Shown: positions 35,060 to 43,902 of the stretch, in pieces
How the letters are laid out: each line of letters begins with the position of its first letter
Numbering within the stretch: position 1 is the first letter of the stretch
Origin: Lutimaribacter_A marinistellae
Lineage (GTDB): Bacteria > Pseudomonadota > Alphaproteobacteria > Rhodobacterales > Rhodobacteraceae
Length of the DNA: 64,000 nucleotides
Direction: 5' to 3'
Assembly: GCF_042648365.1 (NCBI RefSeq)
Contig: NZ_JBHRXI010000012.1
Span: 124,001-188,000, forward strand
Translations under genes and position numbers: made by a program
The notes under the pieces: model-generated
Told to the model about the DNA's origin: nothing
Seen by the model: the letters and a program-made list of their open reading frames with translations, nothing else
Databases searched by the model: none

Positions 35060-36265
35060 ATGCTTTTGGAGGCGCTGACCCTTCAGCTTGGATACAACGC
35101 GACGCTCGTCGCGATCGGCGCGGCGCTCTTGGGTGTATCGAGCGGCGTAACGGGCACATTCCTTTTCCTGCGCAAGCGCGCCTTGGTCAGCGATGCCATC
35201 AGTCACGCGACCCTTCCGGGCGTGGCTCTTGCCTTCATGGTTGTGGTGGCGCTTGGTGGTGACGGTCGCAACCTTCCCGCGCTGCTTGTCGGTTCAGCCT
35301 TGTCCGCCTGGGTCGGTCTATTGTGCCTGACATGGTTGACACGGCGGACCCGATTGGCCGAGGACGCGGCGATTGGGGCGGTACTGTCGGTTTTCTTTGG
35401 CTTGGGCATCGTCTTGCTGACCATGATTCAAACCATGGACACGGGCAAGCAGGCTGGGTTGGAAGGCTTTCTGCTGGGGTCGACTGCGGGGATGTTGCGC
35501 AGCGATGCTGTGATCATCGCCGTGGGAGGAGCCCTGACCCTCATGCTGATCGTCCTGCTGCGTCGTCCGATGACCTTGGTTGCCTTTGACCCCGAATACG
35601 CACAGGCGCGCGGGGTCGATGTTACGCGGATCGACCTTGCCATGATGGGCCTCGTCATGGCGGTCACCGTGATCGGGCTCAAGATCGTCGGGCTGATCCT
35701 TATTGTTGCGTTGTTGATCATTCCGGCCGTAACTGCCCGTTTCTGGACTGAAAGGGCCGAAAGCGTGGCGGTTCTGGCCGGCCTTTTCGGCGGATTGGCA
35801 GGGTATCTTGGCGCCGTTCTATCCGCCACCGCGCCGAATTTGCCGACAGGTCCGATTATCGTGCTGGTGAGTTTCGCACTGTTCGTCGTCTCGCTGGTCC
35901 TCGCTCCTGGACGCGGGGTTTTGGCCGCGCTGCTTGGATATCTCAGGTTTCAACGCCGCGTTCACATCCGCCAAGGACTTCTCGCACTCGCCCAGGAACA
36001 ACCGATTTACGAGGCTCTGACCTTGCGCCTTTTGCGGCGTGCGGGTCTTGCGCGCGCCGATGGTGTGGCCACCAAGGCGGGACGTGCGCGCGCAGCCAAG
36101 GCTTTGCGAGATGAGAAGCGATGGGAGGTCTTGCGTGCAGATCACGCGCATGAAGCCGCTGCCGCGCAGTACGACGGACTACGCGACATCGAAACGGTTC
36201 TGACGCGGGATCAGATCGCCGAAATCGACCGGCGGATCGGGCCGCCTCGAGAGGTCGTATCATGA
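35060..36265 (+). CDS. metal ABC transporter permease with C-terminal DtxR/MntR-like domain
   Basis: The first ~285 residues are an ABC-3 family permease: about eight hydrophobic segments, with RALVSDAISHATLPG and FDPEYAQARGVD. About 115 further residues follow the last helix, more than the family norm. They read as a winged-helix followed by a dimerisation helix: LRRAGLARADGVATKAGRAR, then ALRDEKRWEVLRADHAHEA, then LTRDQIAEIDRRIGPP. This resembles the second half of DtxR/MntR regulators (HEEA...S.EV...R...LG.P). A cytosolic metal-sensing gate is an inference. The stop overlaps the second permease ATG. Confidence 0.88.
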   Translation: MLLEALTLQLGYNATLVAIGAALLGVSSGVTGTFLFLRKRALVSDAISHATLPGVALAFMVVVALGGDGRNLPALLVGSALSAWVGLLCLTWLTRRTRLAEDAAIGAVLSVFFGLGIVLLTMIQTMDTGKQAGLEGFLLGSTAGMLRSDAVIIAVGGALTLMLIVLLRRPMTLVAFDPEYAQARGVDVTRIDLAMMGLVMAVTVIGLKIVGLILIVALLIIPAVTARFWTERAESVAVLAGLFGGLAGYLGAVLSATAPNLPTGPIIVLVSFALFVVSLVLAPGRGVLAALLGYLRFQRRVHIRQGLLALAQEQPIYEALTLRLLRRAGLARADGVATKAGRARAAKALRDEKRWEVLRADHAHEAAAAQYDGLRDIETVLTRDQIAEIDRRIGPPREVVS

Positions 36266-37191
36266 ACGGGTCGGCATTCGTTTCCCTGTCGCTTACACCG
36301 CTCCTGATCGGGATTTTTGCGGCGATTGCATGCGCTTTGCCGGGAAACTTCCTTGTGCTGCGACGTCAGGCTCTGATCGGGGATGCAATCAGCCATGTCG
36401 TCTTGCCGGGGATCGTGGTGGCCTTCCTCGTGACCGGTGTCATTGCTGCTTGGCCAATGATGCTGGGTGCCGCAGGCGCAGCGCTGGTGGCGGTAGCGTT
36501 GATCGAAGCGGTACGTCGTTTGGGCCGGATCGAGCCCGGGGCGGCAATGGGTGTGATATTCACCGCGATGTTTGCCGGCGGCGTTTTGCTGCTGGAGCAG
36601 ACCGATACGTCCTCGGTGCATCTTGATGTCGAGCATGCACTTTTCGGCAATCTTGAAAGCCTGATTTGGCTGGATGCGACCGGTTGGGCATCGTTGCTTG
36701 ATCCCGAAGCCCTGGCTTATCTGCCGCCTGAGTTGATGCGCATGGCCGCGATCCTTGTTGTGGTTTCGTTGTTCACGTGGCTTCTTTGGCGGCCTCTCAA
36801 ACTGTCGACCTTTGACGAGGGGTTTGCCCGAACGATGGGAATCCGGACCGGGCTACTGGGGCTTGCTTTGGTGGTCATGGCTGCATTGGCTGCTGTCGCC
36901 GCTTTCGACGCCGTCGGGTCGATCATCGTGATTGCCATGTTCATTTGCCCGCCCGCTGCTGCACGGCTCATGACCAACCGGCTTGAGCGTCAGATCGCGT
37001 GGAGCGTCTTTTTCGCCACGCTGTCCGCGGTTCTGGGATACATATTTGCGGGATATGGCCCTCTCTGGCTCGGCCTCGACGACGCAGTGAGTGCTGCTGG
37101 AATGATCGCGACCGTATCCGGTCTGATCCTTGCGGTTGCGGCCTTGGCCGGTCCTTGCCGTACACGTAGCGGCGCCCCGGCCGAGGGATAG
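36262..37191 (+). CDS. metal ABC transporter permease, second subunit
   Basis: A 309-residue ABC-3 permease without the extra C-terminal domain of its neighbour. FLVLRRQALIGDAISHVVLPG and FDEGFARTMGIRTG are the family signatures; about eight membrane segments. Two different permease genes per operon is the SitC/SitD arrangement of manganese/iron importers, whereas znu systems usually have one. Start overlaps the first permease by ATGA. Last gene of the importer operon. Confidence 0.92.
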   Translation: MNGSAFVSLSLTPLLIGIFAAIACALPGNFLVLRRQALIGDAISHVVLPGIVVAFLVTGVIAAWPMMLGAAGAALVAVALIEAVRRLGRIEPGAAMGVIFTAMFAGGVLLLEQTDTSSVHLDVEHALFGNLESLIWLDATGWASLLDPEALAYLPPELMRMAAILVVVSLFTWLLWRPLKLSTFDEGFARTMGIRTGLLGLALVVMAALAAVAAFDAVGSIIVIAMFICPPAAARLMTNRLERQIAWSVFFATLSAVLGYIFAGYGPLWLGLDDAVSAAGMIATVSGLILAVAALAGPCRTRSGAPAEG

Positions 37192-37235
37192 ACCACTCTG
37201 GCAGAATCGTAGGGCTTCGTGCTAGGTGTTGGGGT

Positions 37236-39101
37236 ATGGCGTATTCCGACCCCAATATCAGCGCATCCCGTCCCGTTATTCGTCAACTGGACGAAACCGC
37301 GATCAATCGAATTGCGGCAGGCGAAGTGGTAGAGCGGCCGGCCAGCGCAGTGAAGGAACTGGTCGAGAATGCGCTCGATGCGGGGGCGTCGCGCATTTCT
37401 ATCGATGTCGCTGATGGTGGCAAGACGCTGATCCGGGTGACTGACGATGGATGTGGCATAGCGGCGGAGGATCTTCCGCTTGCGCTGTCACGTCACGCGA
37501 CCTCCAAGATCGACGGGTCGGACCTGCTCAACATCCACACCTTCGGGTTTCGTGGCGAGGCGCTGCCATCGCTCGGCGCGGTTGGCCGGCTCACGATCAC
37601 CAGCCGGATCGCCGGTGCCGAGGCAGCGCAGATCCGTGTCGCGGGCGGACGGATCGAGCCTGTGAAACCTGCCGCTCTGCGCACGGGAACAGTTGTCGAG
37701 CTGCGGGACCTGTTCTTTGCCACCCCGGCCCGATTGAAGTTCATGCGCACCGATAGGGCCGAGGCGCAGGCAATTTCCGATATGGTCAAGCGTCTTGCCA
37801 TGGCCGAACCATCCGTTTCGTTCCTGTTGCGCGACGTGTCAGGCGGGGGCGAGGGGCGTGTCAGCTTTCGCTCGGATGGCGAGACGGGCGATTTGTTCGA
37901 CGCACTTCACGCCAGGTTGGCGCGCGTGCTGGGCCGCGACTTTGCCGAAAACGCTTTGCGGATCGACGCCACGCGCGAGGGGATTCGGTTGTTTGGCTAT
38001 GCTGCGTTGCCGACCTATTCGCGTGGGGCGGCAGTGGCTCAGTACCTGTTCGTCAATGGCAGGCCTGTCCGGGACAAGATGCTGACCGGGGCGCTCAGGG
38101 CTGCCTATTTTGATTTCCTCAGCCGTGACCGGCATCCCGCCGCCGCGCTTTTCATCGATTGTCCGCCGGTACTGGTCGACGTCAATGTGCATCCAGCCAA
38201 ATCAGAGGTCCGTTTTCGTGACCCGGGTGTGGCCCGCGGGTTGATCGTTTCGTCCCTGCGCCATGCTTTGGCCGAGGCTGGCCACCGCGCGTCGACGACG
38301 ATTGGGCACGCCACGCTTGGCGCGATGCGACCAGAGCCAGCGCCCCAGGAACCGGCCCGGGTGTACCAGATGGATCGTCCGTCTGAACCCGCGCGACAGG
38401 CCGCCTTTCGCGCGCAAGCAACCGGATTTGCCGAGCTCTCGGACAATTTCAGTGCGCGCGTCGTTGCGGTGGAGCCTTGCAATGGGGCCACGGAACAGTC
38501 TGATGAGCCACCGGCAGAGGCCCGCCCGTTGGGCGCGGCACGCGGACAGGTGCATGAGAATTACATAATCGCCCAGACCGAAACCGGTATGGTGATCGTC
38601 GATCAGCATGCCGCGCATGAGCGCCTTGTTTATGAACGGCTCAAGAAACAGATGGCTGATACGGGTGTAGCGTCGCAAGCCCTGCTTATCCCCGAGATCA
38701 TCGATCTGGCGGATGATGATCGTTCTCGCCTTTTGTCGGTTTCTGAGGGCCTTGCACAACTCGGTCTGGCCATCGAACCCTTCGGCGGCTCTGCGGTTGC
38801 CGTCCGAGAGACTCCGGCAATACTCGGCGAGGTCGATGCAAAGGCCATGATCCTCGATATCGTCGACGAGTTGCGCGACGAGGGTGAGAGCATGAGCGTC
38901 CAGGCCCGGATCGAGGCAATCCTGTCGCGCGTGGCCTGTCATGGGTCGGTGAGGTCTGGCCGAAGAATGCGGGCGGAAGAGATGAACGCGCTCTTGCGCG
39001 AAATGGAGGCGACGCCGCATTCGGGGCAGTGCAACCACGGGCGTCCCACCTATGTCGAGCTGAAGCTTTCGGACATTGAACGTCTGTTCGGGCGGAGTTG
39101 A
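37236..39101 (+). CDS. mutL: MutL, DNA mismatch repair protein
   Basis: A 621-residue GHKL ATPase that links MutS mismatch recognition to strand incision. The N-terminal ATPase has IAAGEVVERPASAVKELVEN, DDGCGI and TFGFRGEALPS. The C-terminal domain contains DQHAAHERLVYERL, the DQHAX2EX4E endonuclease motif, plus ACHGSVRSGRRM and the CNHGRP zinc-site region. It should therefore nick DNA itself, consistent with the absence of MutH in alphaproteobacteria. Begins 44 bases after the metal importer operon. Confidence 0.96.
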   Translation: MAYSDPNISASRPVIRQLDETAINRIAAGEVVERPASAVKELVENALDAGASRISIDVADGGKTLIRVTDDGCGIAAEDLPLALSRHATSKIDGSDLLNIHTFGFRGEALPSLGAVGRLTITSRIAGAEAAQIRVAGGRIEPVKPAALRTGTVVELRDLFFATPARLKFMRTDRAEAQAISDMVKRLAMAEPSVSFLLRDVSGGGEGRVSFRSDGETGDLFDALHARLARVLGRDFAENALRIDATREGIRLFGYAALPTYSRGAAVAQYLFVNGRPVRDKMLTGALRAAYFDFLSRDRHPAAALFIDCPPVLVDVNVHPAKSEVRFRDPGVARGLIVSSLRHALAEAGHRASTTIGHATLGAMRPEPAPQEPARVYQMDRPSEPARQAAFRAQATGFAELSDNFSARVVAVEPCNGATEQSDEPPAEARPLGAARGQVHENYIIAQTETGMVIVDQHAAHERLVYERLKKQMADTGVASQALLIPEIIDLADDDRSRLLSVSEGLAQLGLAIEPFGGSAVAVRETPAILGEVDAKAMILDIVDELRDEGESMSVQARIEAILSRVACHGSVRSGRRMRAEEMNALLREMEATPHSGQCNHGRPTYVELKLSDIERLFGRS

Positions 39102-39158
39102 TCAACCACCCGACTTGGGTTAGGCCTGTGTGAAACGAAACAAGAACAGAGCGGGCAG

Positions 39159-40394
39159 ATGATCGAGATTTCAGGACAGAGCTATTCGCTGGACGACCCG
39201 GTGACACTCGCGGTTCTCTCGGGGGCTGGCGTCCTTCTCTTGATCCTCGTTCTGGTGTTTCTTTCATTGCGCGCCGCATCGAGGTCGGCCAGAACTGTCG
39301 AGCCGTTGGCGCAACACATGGCGATGCTCAGCCAGACGGTCCAGCAGCTGGGCCAGGGTCAGGAACAGCTTCGCGGAGGCTTGCAACACGTATCTGATAC
39401 GCAGGCGAACGCGCAGGTTCAGGTAATCCAGACCGTCGAGGCGCGCCTTTCGGCCGTGCAACAGCATATGAATGACCGTTTAGCGGACAACGCAATGAAA
39501 TCCGCGCATGCACTTTCGGAAATGCAGGAGCGGATGAAAGAGACGCTGCATGGCTCGTCCAAGCAAACGGCGACCTCTTTGACCCAGTTGCAGGAACGTC
39601 TCGCCGCAATCGACAAGGCACAGGACAACATCACCAAACTCTCGGGCGACGTTCTGAGCTTGCAGGATATCCTGTCGAACAAGCAGACAAGGGGCGCCTT
39701 TGGCGAGATACAGTTGAACGATATCGTCTCCAAAGCTCTGCCCGCTGACAGCTATGCCTTGCAGGCCACGCTTTCGAATGGACGGCGGGCCGATTGCCTT
39801 ATCCACTTACCCAATCCTCCGGGACCGATCGTTATCGATTCCAAGTTTCCGCTGGAAGCTTACGAGGCCCTGCGCAAGGCCGAGACGCAGTCACAGGTGC
39901 AAGAAGCCGCGCGAATGCTGCGAAACGCCGTACGCACCCACATCAACGCTATCTCGGAACGCTACATTCTGGATGGTGAAACTGCGGATGGCGCGCTGAT
40001 GTTCTTGCCGTCAGAGGCCGTGTATGCCGAGCTTCACGCGAATTTTTCAGATGTGGTTCGGGAAGGGTTCGCCAAACGGGTCTGGATTGTGTCTCCGACC
40101 ACTTGCATGGCGACCCTCAATACAATGCGGGCTATCCTCAAGGACGCGCGGATGCGGGAACAGGCTGGAGCAATCCGCAAGGAACTGGGACTTTTGCACA
40201 AAGACGTCGAACGTTTGGGCGACCGTGTCGGCAACCTTGACCGCCACTTCTCGCAGGCCGCCAAGGACATCTCGGAAATAAAGATAAGTGCTGACAAGGC
40301 GGGCCGACGGGCACAACGCCTCGACAATTTCGATTTCGAGGAACTAGCCCCCGAGGACGCTGCGAGCGTCGTTTCGATAGGCTCGCAGCGCTGA
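39159..40394 (+). CDS. rmuC: RmuC, DNA recombination protein
   Basis: A 411-residue protein with one N-terminal membrane helix (LAVLSGAGVLLLILVLVFLS), a long coiled coil (about residues 45-170, Gln/Ala/Glu-rich) and a C-terminal RmuC domain with KQTRGAFGEIQLNDIV, DSKFPLEAYEAL and SPTTCMATLNTMR. The family limits recombination at inverted repeats and has a nuclease-like core. Convergent with chrR, only 6 bases apart. Confidence 0.94.
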   Translation: MIEISGQSYSLDDPVTLAVLSGAGVLLLILVLVFLSLRAASRSARTVEPLAQHMAMLSQTVQQLGQGQEQLRGGLQHVSDTQANAQVQVIQTVEARLSAVQQHMNDRLADNAMKSAHALSEMQERMKETLHGSSKQTATSLTQLQERLAAIDKAQDNITKLSGDVLSLQDILSNKQTRGAFGEIQLNDIVSKALPADSYALQATLSNGRRADCLIHLPNPPGPIVIDSKFPLEAYEALRKAETQSQVQEAARMLRNAVRTHINAISERYILDGETADGALMFLPSEAVYAELHANFSDVVREGFAKRVWIVSPTTCMATLNTMRAILKDARMREQAGAIRKELGLLHKDVERLGDRVGNLDRHFSQAAKDISEIKISADKAGRRAQRLDNFDFEELAPEDAASVVSIGSQR

Positions 40395-40400
40395 TCCGGA

Positions 40401-41057
40401 TCAGATCCTGAAGAATGGCTGCAACAGCCGGGGCATGAGGCTGTTGAATTTCAGCGGCGCATCGGTCACGGCGAGGCAAATGCAATCTTCGCCGACATCT
40501 GCCACCGGCATATGCTCGAGGTCTTCATCGGCTATTTCCACGTCACCGCGCGCGAAGCGGTCGACCTCATCGGAAAAGGCACCTTGCAGGACCATTGTCA
40601 GTTCCATCCCGTTATGGCCATGATCCGGGACCGCTGTTCCCGCTGGGATGTAGAGAAGACGCGCAGACGCTTCGGGAGAGTTCGCGATGATGGCCTGTTT
40701 GACCCCCATGCCGATCGGACGCCATTTGATGCGTGACACGTCCCCTCCGACGTAATCTCGAAGCGGTGCGGGCAGAACACTGCACGCAGCCGTATCTTTG
40801 GTCCTCGGGCGGGCAGGCCCTTTCTTGATCAGCTCCATCGTCGCCGCAAGGGATTGCGAACCCATCTCGGACGCTGTCATCTCGTCGTCTTCCAGAAGAA
40901 CGCCGCCAATAGCGTCGAAGCTCTCTGCGCGCGCACGGCATTCGTCACAAAGGGACAAATGTGTCGCGACCATCAGGTCGAACGCCTCGGGCAGAGCGCC
41001 CGCAGAGTAAGCCATCAACAGCTCGTCGGTGAGGTGGTGTTTGATCCTGTCTTTCAT
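40401..41057 (-). CDS. chrR: ChrR, cupin-containing zinc anti-sigma factor
   Basis: Holds RpoE inactive until singlet oxygen or organic hydroperoxide triggers its loss. From the ATG at 41057 it has 218 residues. The N-terminal zinc anti-sigma domain has His8, His33, Cys37 and Cys40 (HLSLCDEC); the C-terminal cupin has His146, His148, Glu152 and His182, matching R. sphaeroides ChrR at small offsets. A longer start at 41078 would overlap rpoE by 14 bases; 41057 has AAGG upstream and the family-like MKDRIKHHLTDELL N-terminus. Co-transcribed after rpoE. Confidence 0.93.
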   Translation of the reverse strand: MKDRIKHHLTDELLMAYSAGALPEAFDLMVATHLSLCDECRARAESFDAIGGVLLEDDEMTASEMGSQSLAATMELIKKGPARPRTKDTAACSVLPAPLRDYVGGDVSRIKWRPIGMGVKQAIIANSPEASARLLYIPAGTAVPDHGHNGMELTMVLQGAFSDEVDRFARGDVEIADEDLEHMPVADVGEDCICLAVTDAPLKFNSLMPRLLQPFFRI

Positions 41058-41064
41058 CGCCTTA

Positions 41065-41622
41065 TCAACCCATAGCATGGCGCAAGCGGTCCAGCGCCAA
41101 TCTTATCCGAGACTTGATCGTGCCCAGCGGCAGACCTGTTTGTGCGGCGATCTCACGGTGGCTGAGATCGCCAAAGTAAGCTTTTTCAATCAACTCGCGC
41201 TGCGCCTTGGGCAGCGCGCTCATTGCGTTGCGCAGTTGCGCGGTTTCCTGTTGCAGGGAAATCACCTCGGCCGGCTCCGGATCGGCCTCGGGTCCCCAAG
41301 GCAATTCTTCAGGCTCCGGGCGCCTCTGCCGGCGGATCAAGTCGATCCGGCGGTTCCGGGCAATCGTGAACACCCATGTCGCCACCGACGCTCGGCCCGG
41401 ATCGAACATGTGTGCCTTGTGCCAAAGAGTCGCCATGACTTCCTGGGCACACTCCTCTGCCATGGCCGCGTCAGACCCCGAGCGGATCAGAAATGCCTTC
41501 ACCCTTGGCGCGAAATGCCGGAACAAATCGACAAATGCCGATTGATCCTGGGCATCGCGGATGCGCAGCACGTGGTCTACCCAGTCATATTCCTTGTCGG
41601 TCTTTCCTGCTTCCTTCGTCAC
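41065..41622 (-). CDS. rpoE: RpoE, ECF sigma factor of the singlet-oxygen response (ECF11 type)
   Basis: Group IV sigma factor paired with ChrR. Region 2 includes FRHFAPRVKAFLIRSGS and TWVFTIARNRRIDLIRRQ; region 4 includes YFGDLSHREIAAQTGLPLGT. The GTG at 41622 (185 residues, GAGG upstream) is chosen: the frame opens at an ATG at 41727, but that codon coincides with the predicted transcription start of an RpoE-type promoter and the extra 35 residues are not family-like. Expected to activate its own gene and the divergent operon. Confidence 0.92.
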   Translation of the reverse strand: MTKEAGKTDKEYDWVDHVLRIRDAQDQSAFVDLFRHFAPRVKAFLIRSGSDAAMAEECAQEVMATLWHKAHMFDPGRASVATWVFTIARNRRIDLIRRQRRPEPEELPWGPEADPEPAEVISLQQETAQLRNAMSALPKAQRELIEKAYFGDLSHREIAAQTGLPLGTIKSRIRLALDRLRHAMG

Positions 41623-41731
41623 CGTCTTTGCCTCGACCAATCGGTCGTCCTTGTTTCGATCGCAATCGGGCACGGTTGCGCCGATCGCATCGTCCAACAC
41701 CAGTTCGGGGCCAGTTTCGGTGAACATACCG

Positions 41732-41761
41732 TTGTTACGTGGGTCATGCCCAGACGGATCA
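41732..41761 (-). promoter_or_regulatory. RpoE-type promoter for rpoE-chrR
   Basis: On the minus strand TGATCC (41761-41756) is followed after exactly 18 bases by TAACAA (41737-41732). The R. sphaeroides RpoE consensus, as I recall it, is TGATCC-N18-TAAGA-like, so only one -10 base differs. Transcription would start near 41725, leaving a leader of about 100 bases before the GTG at 41622. Confidence 0.75.
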
Positions 41762-41786
41762 CCCGCGACAAAAATTCTTTTCTTTT

Positions 41787-41816
41787 AAATCCGGCAGGGA
41801 CACGACGGCGTAGGAA
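41787..41816 (+). promoter_or_regulatory. probable RpoE-type promoter for the FAD oxidoreductase operon
   Basis: AAATCC (41787-41792), 18 bases, then TAGGAA (41811-41816). The -10 is one base off the consensus and the -35 keeps ATCC with two changes. It points at the ATG at 41849, about 26 bases beyond the predicted start of transcription. Spacing and placement opposite the rpoE promoter support it. Confidence 0.6.
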
Positions 41817-41848
41817 TAGATATCGTACAAGACTGGAGACGACCAACA

Positions 41849-43147
41849 ATGCCATTTGAACAGAACGCGGGCGCGCCTCGAAAAGTTGCCGTGATAGGCG
41901 GCGGAATTTCGGGGATGGGTGCGGCCAACCTGCTGGCTGACACGCATCATGTCACGCTGTTCGAGGCCGAACCACGCCTCGGCGGCCACGCACGCACCGT
42001 GATCGCCGGTCGTAACGGGGACCAGCCCGTTGATATCGGTTTTATCGTCTTCAACGAAGTGACCTATCCAAACCTGATATCCCTTTTCGAAAAGCTAGAC
42101 GTTCCGATCGCGAAAAGTTCGATGACTTTCGGCGCATCGATACGCGGCGGAGCGATCGAATACGCGCTGCATGGACCTGACGCGCTTTTTGCGCAACGCC
42201 GCAACATGGTGCGCCCCCAGTTTCTGAGGTTCGTCCGGGACCTGTTGTATTTCAACAAGAACGCGCTTCGCTACGCGTCGGACCGTACGCAAACTGTGCG
42301 CGAAATGCTGGACCGGATGAAGATGGGCGAGTGGTTTCGCTCCTACTACCTTGAACCGTTTTCCGGCGCCATCTGGTCCACGCCGAAAGAAAAGGTGATG
42401 GACTTCCCGGCCTACGCGATGGTCAAGTTCTTTGACAATCACCTGTTGCTGCACGCCAACGAGGAGCATCAGTGGTACACCGTGCGCGGCGGGTCGGTCG
42501 AGTACGTGGGTCGGTTGGAAGCAGCGATGCGCAAAAAAGGCGTCGAGCTGCGGCTGGGCTCGCCCATCGCCGGAGTGCGGCGTGGAGCCATCGGCCCCGA
42601 GATCCGTGCCGAAAGCGGCGAGTGGGAACAGTTCGACGAGGTTGTTTTCGCCACTCATTCCGACGACACGCTTGCGCTCCTGTCCGATGCCACGCCGCAG
42701 GAGACATCGGCCCTGGGTGCGATCAGGTATCAGCCGAACGATATCGTGCTCCATGCGGACCCGTCAGTCATGCCCAAGCGTCGCAAGTGCTGGTCAAGCT
42801 GGGTCCATACCGAAGATGCAAACCCAAGCTCTGAGCGTATCGACCTGACTTACTGGATGAACTCGCTCCAGCCGATCCCGCATGACGATCCGCATTTCGT
42901 CACCCTCAATTCACGCCGACGCATCCGGGAAGACCTGATCTATGCCGAGGCTACGTTTCGCCACCCGGTCTATGACCTTGGCGCATTGCGCGCGCAGGAA
43001 GAGATCCGTCACTTCAACGGGGAAAACAATACATGGTTCTGTGGCGCGTGGATGCGTAACGGTTTCCACGAGGACGGGCTGGCCAGCGCAATCGACGTGG
43101 TCGAGCGGATGAACAGTCTTCAACTGGTTCAGGTAGCCGCTGAATGA
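41849..43147 (+). CDS. FAD-dependent oxidoreductase, RpoE-regulon type
   Basis: A 432-residue flavoprotein of the NAD(P)/FAD amine-oxidase-like superfamily: dinucleotide fold VAVIGGGISGMGAANLLA, ARTVIAGRNGDQPVDIGFIV and C-terminal NTWFCGAWMRNGFHEDGLAS. It occupies the place of R. sphaeroides RSP_1091, a RpoE target that I recall being linked to fatty-acid modification (furan fatty acid formation, UfaD) and to ChrR turnover; that link comes from memory. Overlaps the DUF1365 gene by ATGA. First gene of a five-gene operon. Confidence 0.88.
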   Translation: MPFEQNAGAPRKVAVIGGGISGMGAANLLADTHHVTLFEAEPRLGGHARTVIAGRNGDQPVDIGFIVFNEVTYPNLISLFEKLDVPIAKSSMTFGASIRGGAIEYALHGPDALFAQRRNMVRPQFLRFVRDLLYFNKNALRYASDRTQTVREMLDRMKMGEWFRSYYLEPFSGAIWSTPKEKVMDFPAYAMVKFFDNHLLLHANEEHQWYTVRGGSVEYVGRLEAAMRKKGVELRLGSPIAGVRRGAIGPEIRAESGEWEQFDEVVFATHSDDTLALLSDATPQETSALGAIRYQPNDIVLHADPSVMPKRRKCWSSWVHTEDANPSSERIDLTYWMNSLQPIPHDDPHFVTLNSRRRIREDLIYAEATFRHPVYDLGALRAQEEIRHFNGENNTWFCGAWMRNGFHEDGLASAIDVVERMNSLQLVQVAAE

Positions 43148-43902
43148 GCAAGATCGAGCATATCGCGGGACACACGTTCCACGGACGCAAGGGAGCGGTA
43201 GAGAACGCGTTTCGCTATTCGGTCGATTACGTTATGCTCGATCCCGAAGCGGAACCGGATGCACCGTCGCTCTTTTCCAGAAACGGTAGGAACCTGATGG
43301 GGCTGCACGATGCTGACCATGGGGGTGAGCCGGCTAAGGGGCGCGGCGCCGCTTGGGTTCGTGATGTTTTCTCCGACTACCAACTGCCACAGCCGGCGCG
43401 CATCACGTTGCTCGCCCAGCCACGCGTTCTGGGGCATGTGTTCAACCCGGTCAGTTTCTGGCTATGTTTCGATGACGTCGGCGCGCTGTTTGCGGTCGTG
43501 TCAGAGGTCACCAACACTTGGGGAACGCGGCACAGCTATGTTTGCCACAAGCCCGACCTGTCGCCAATCTCGGCCCAGGATCGTCTGACCGCGACCAAGC
43601 TGCTGCATGTGTCCCCATTTCAGCCGCGCGAGGGCAATTACACCTTCCGCTTCGACATACGCGACGACCGGATCGGAGTATGGATCGACTATGGTCGTGA
43701 GGCTGGCGGTCTGATTGCAACACTGACGGGCCGCAGGCAGCCGCTGACAAACCGAGCTATAACCTGGTCCGTGTTGCGCAGGCCCTTCGGCTCGCGTCGC
43801 GTATTGGCGTTGATCCATTGGCAGGCGCTGAAATTGTGGTGGAAGAAAGCAACCTTTCGCCGTCAACCCGAACCATTGAAACCTGACGTGAGCAGGGGAT
43901 GA
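43144..43902 (+). CDS. DUF1365 family protein
   Basis: A 252-residue protein of the DUF1365 family, almost always next to this FAD oxidoreductase in bacteria. Conserved stretches are GHTFHGRKGAVENAFRYSVD, the QPRVLGHVFNPVSFWLCFDD segment and FAVVSEVTNTWGTRHSY; the last third is Trp/Arg-rich and basic. No signal peptide. The R. sphaeroides counterpart (RSP_1090) is, from memory, also a RpoE target needed for normal ChrR turnover. Coupled by ATGA overlaps to genes on both sides. Confidence 0.88.
   Translation: MSKIEHIAGHTFHGRKGAVENAFRYSVDYVMLDPEAEPDAPSLFSRNGRNLMGLHDADHGGEPAKGRGAAWVRDVFSDYQLPQPARITLLAQPRVLGHVFNPVSFWLCFDDVGALFAVVSEVTNTWGTRHSYVCHKPDLSPISAQDRLTATKLLHVSPFQPREGNYTFRFDIRDDRIGVWIDYGREAGGLIATLTGRRQPLTNRAITWSVLRRPFGSRRVLALIHWQALKLWWKKATFRRQPEPLKPDVSRG

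Noticed and set aside
33313..37191. Strict zinc (Znu) transporter
   Set aside because: The binding protein lacks the His-rich loop and there are two different permease genes, which fits Mn/Fe-type Sit systems better; left as Mn/Zn type.
41623..41727. N-terminal extension of RpoE to the ATG at 41727
   Set aside because: No ribosome-binding site, non-family sequence, and the codon coincides with the predicted start of transcription of the RpoE promoter.
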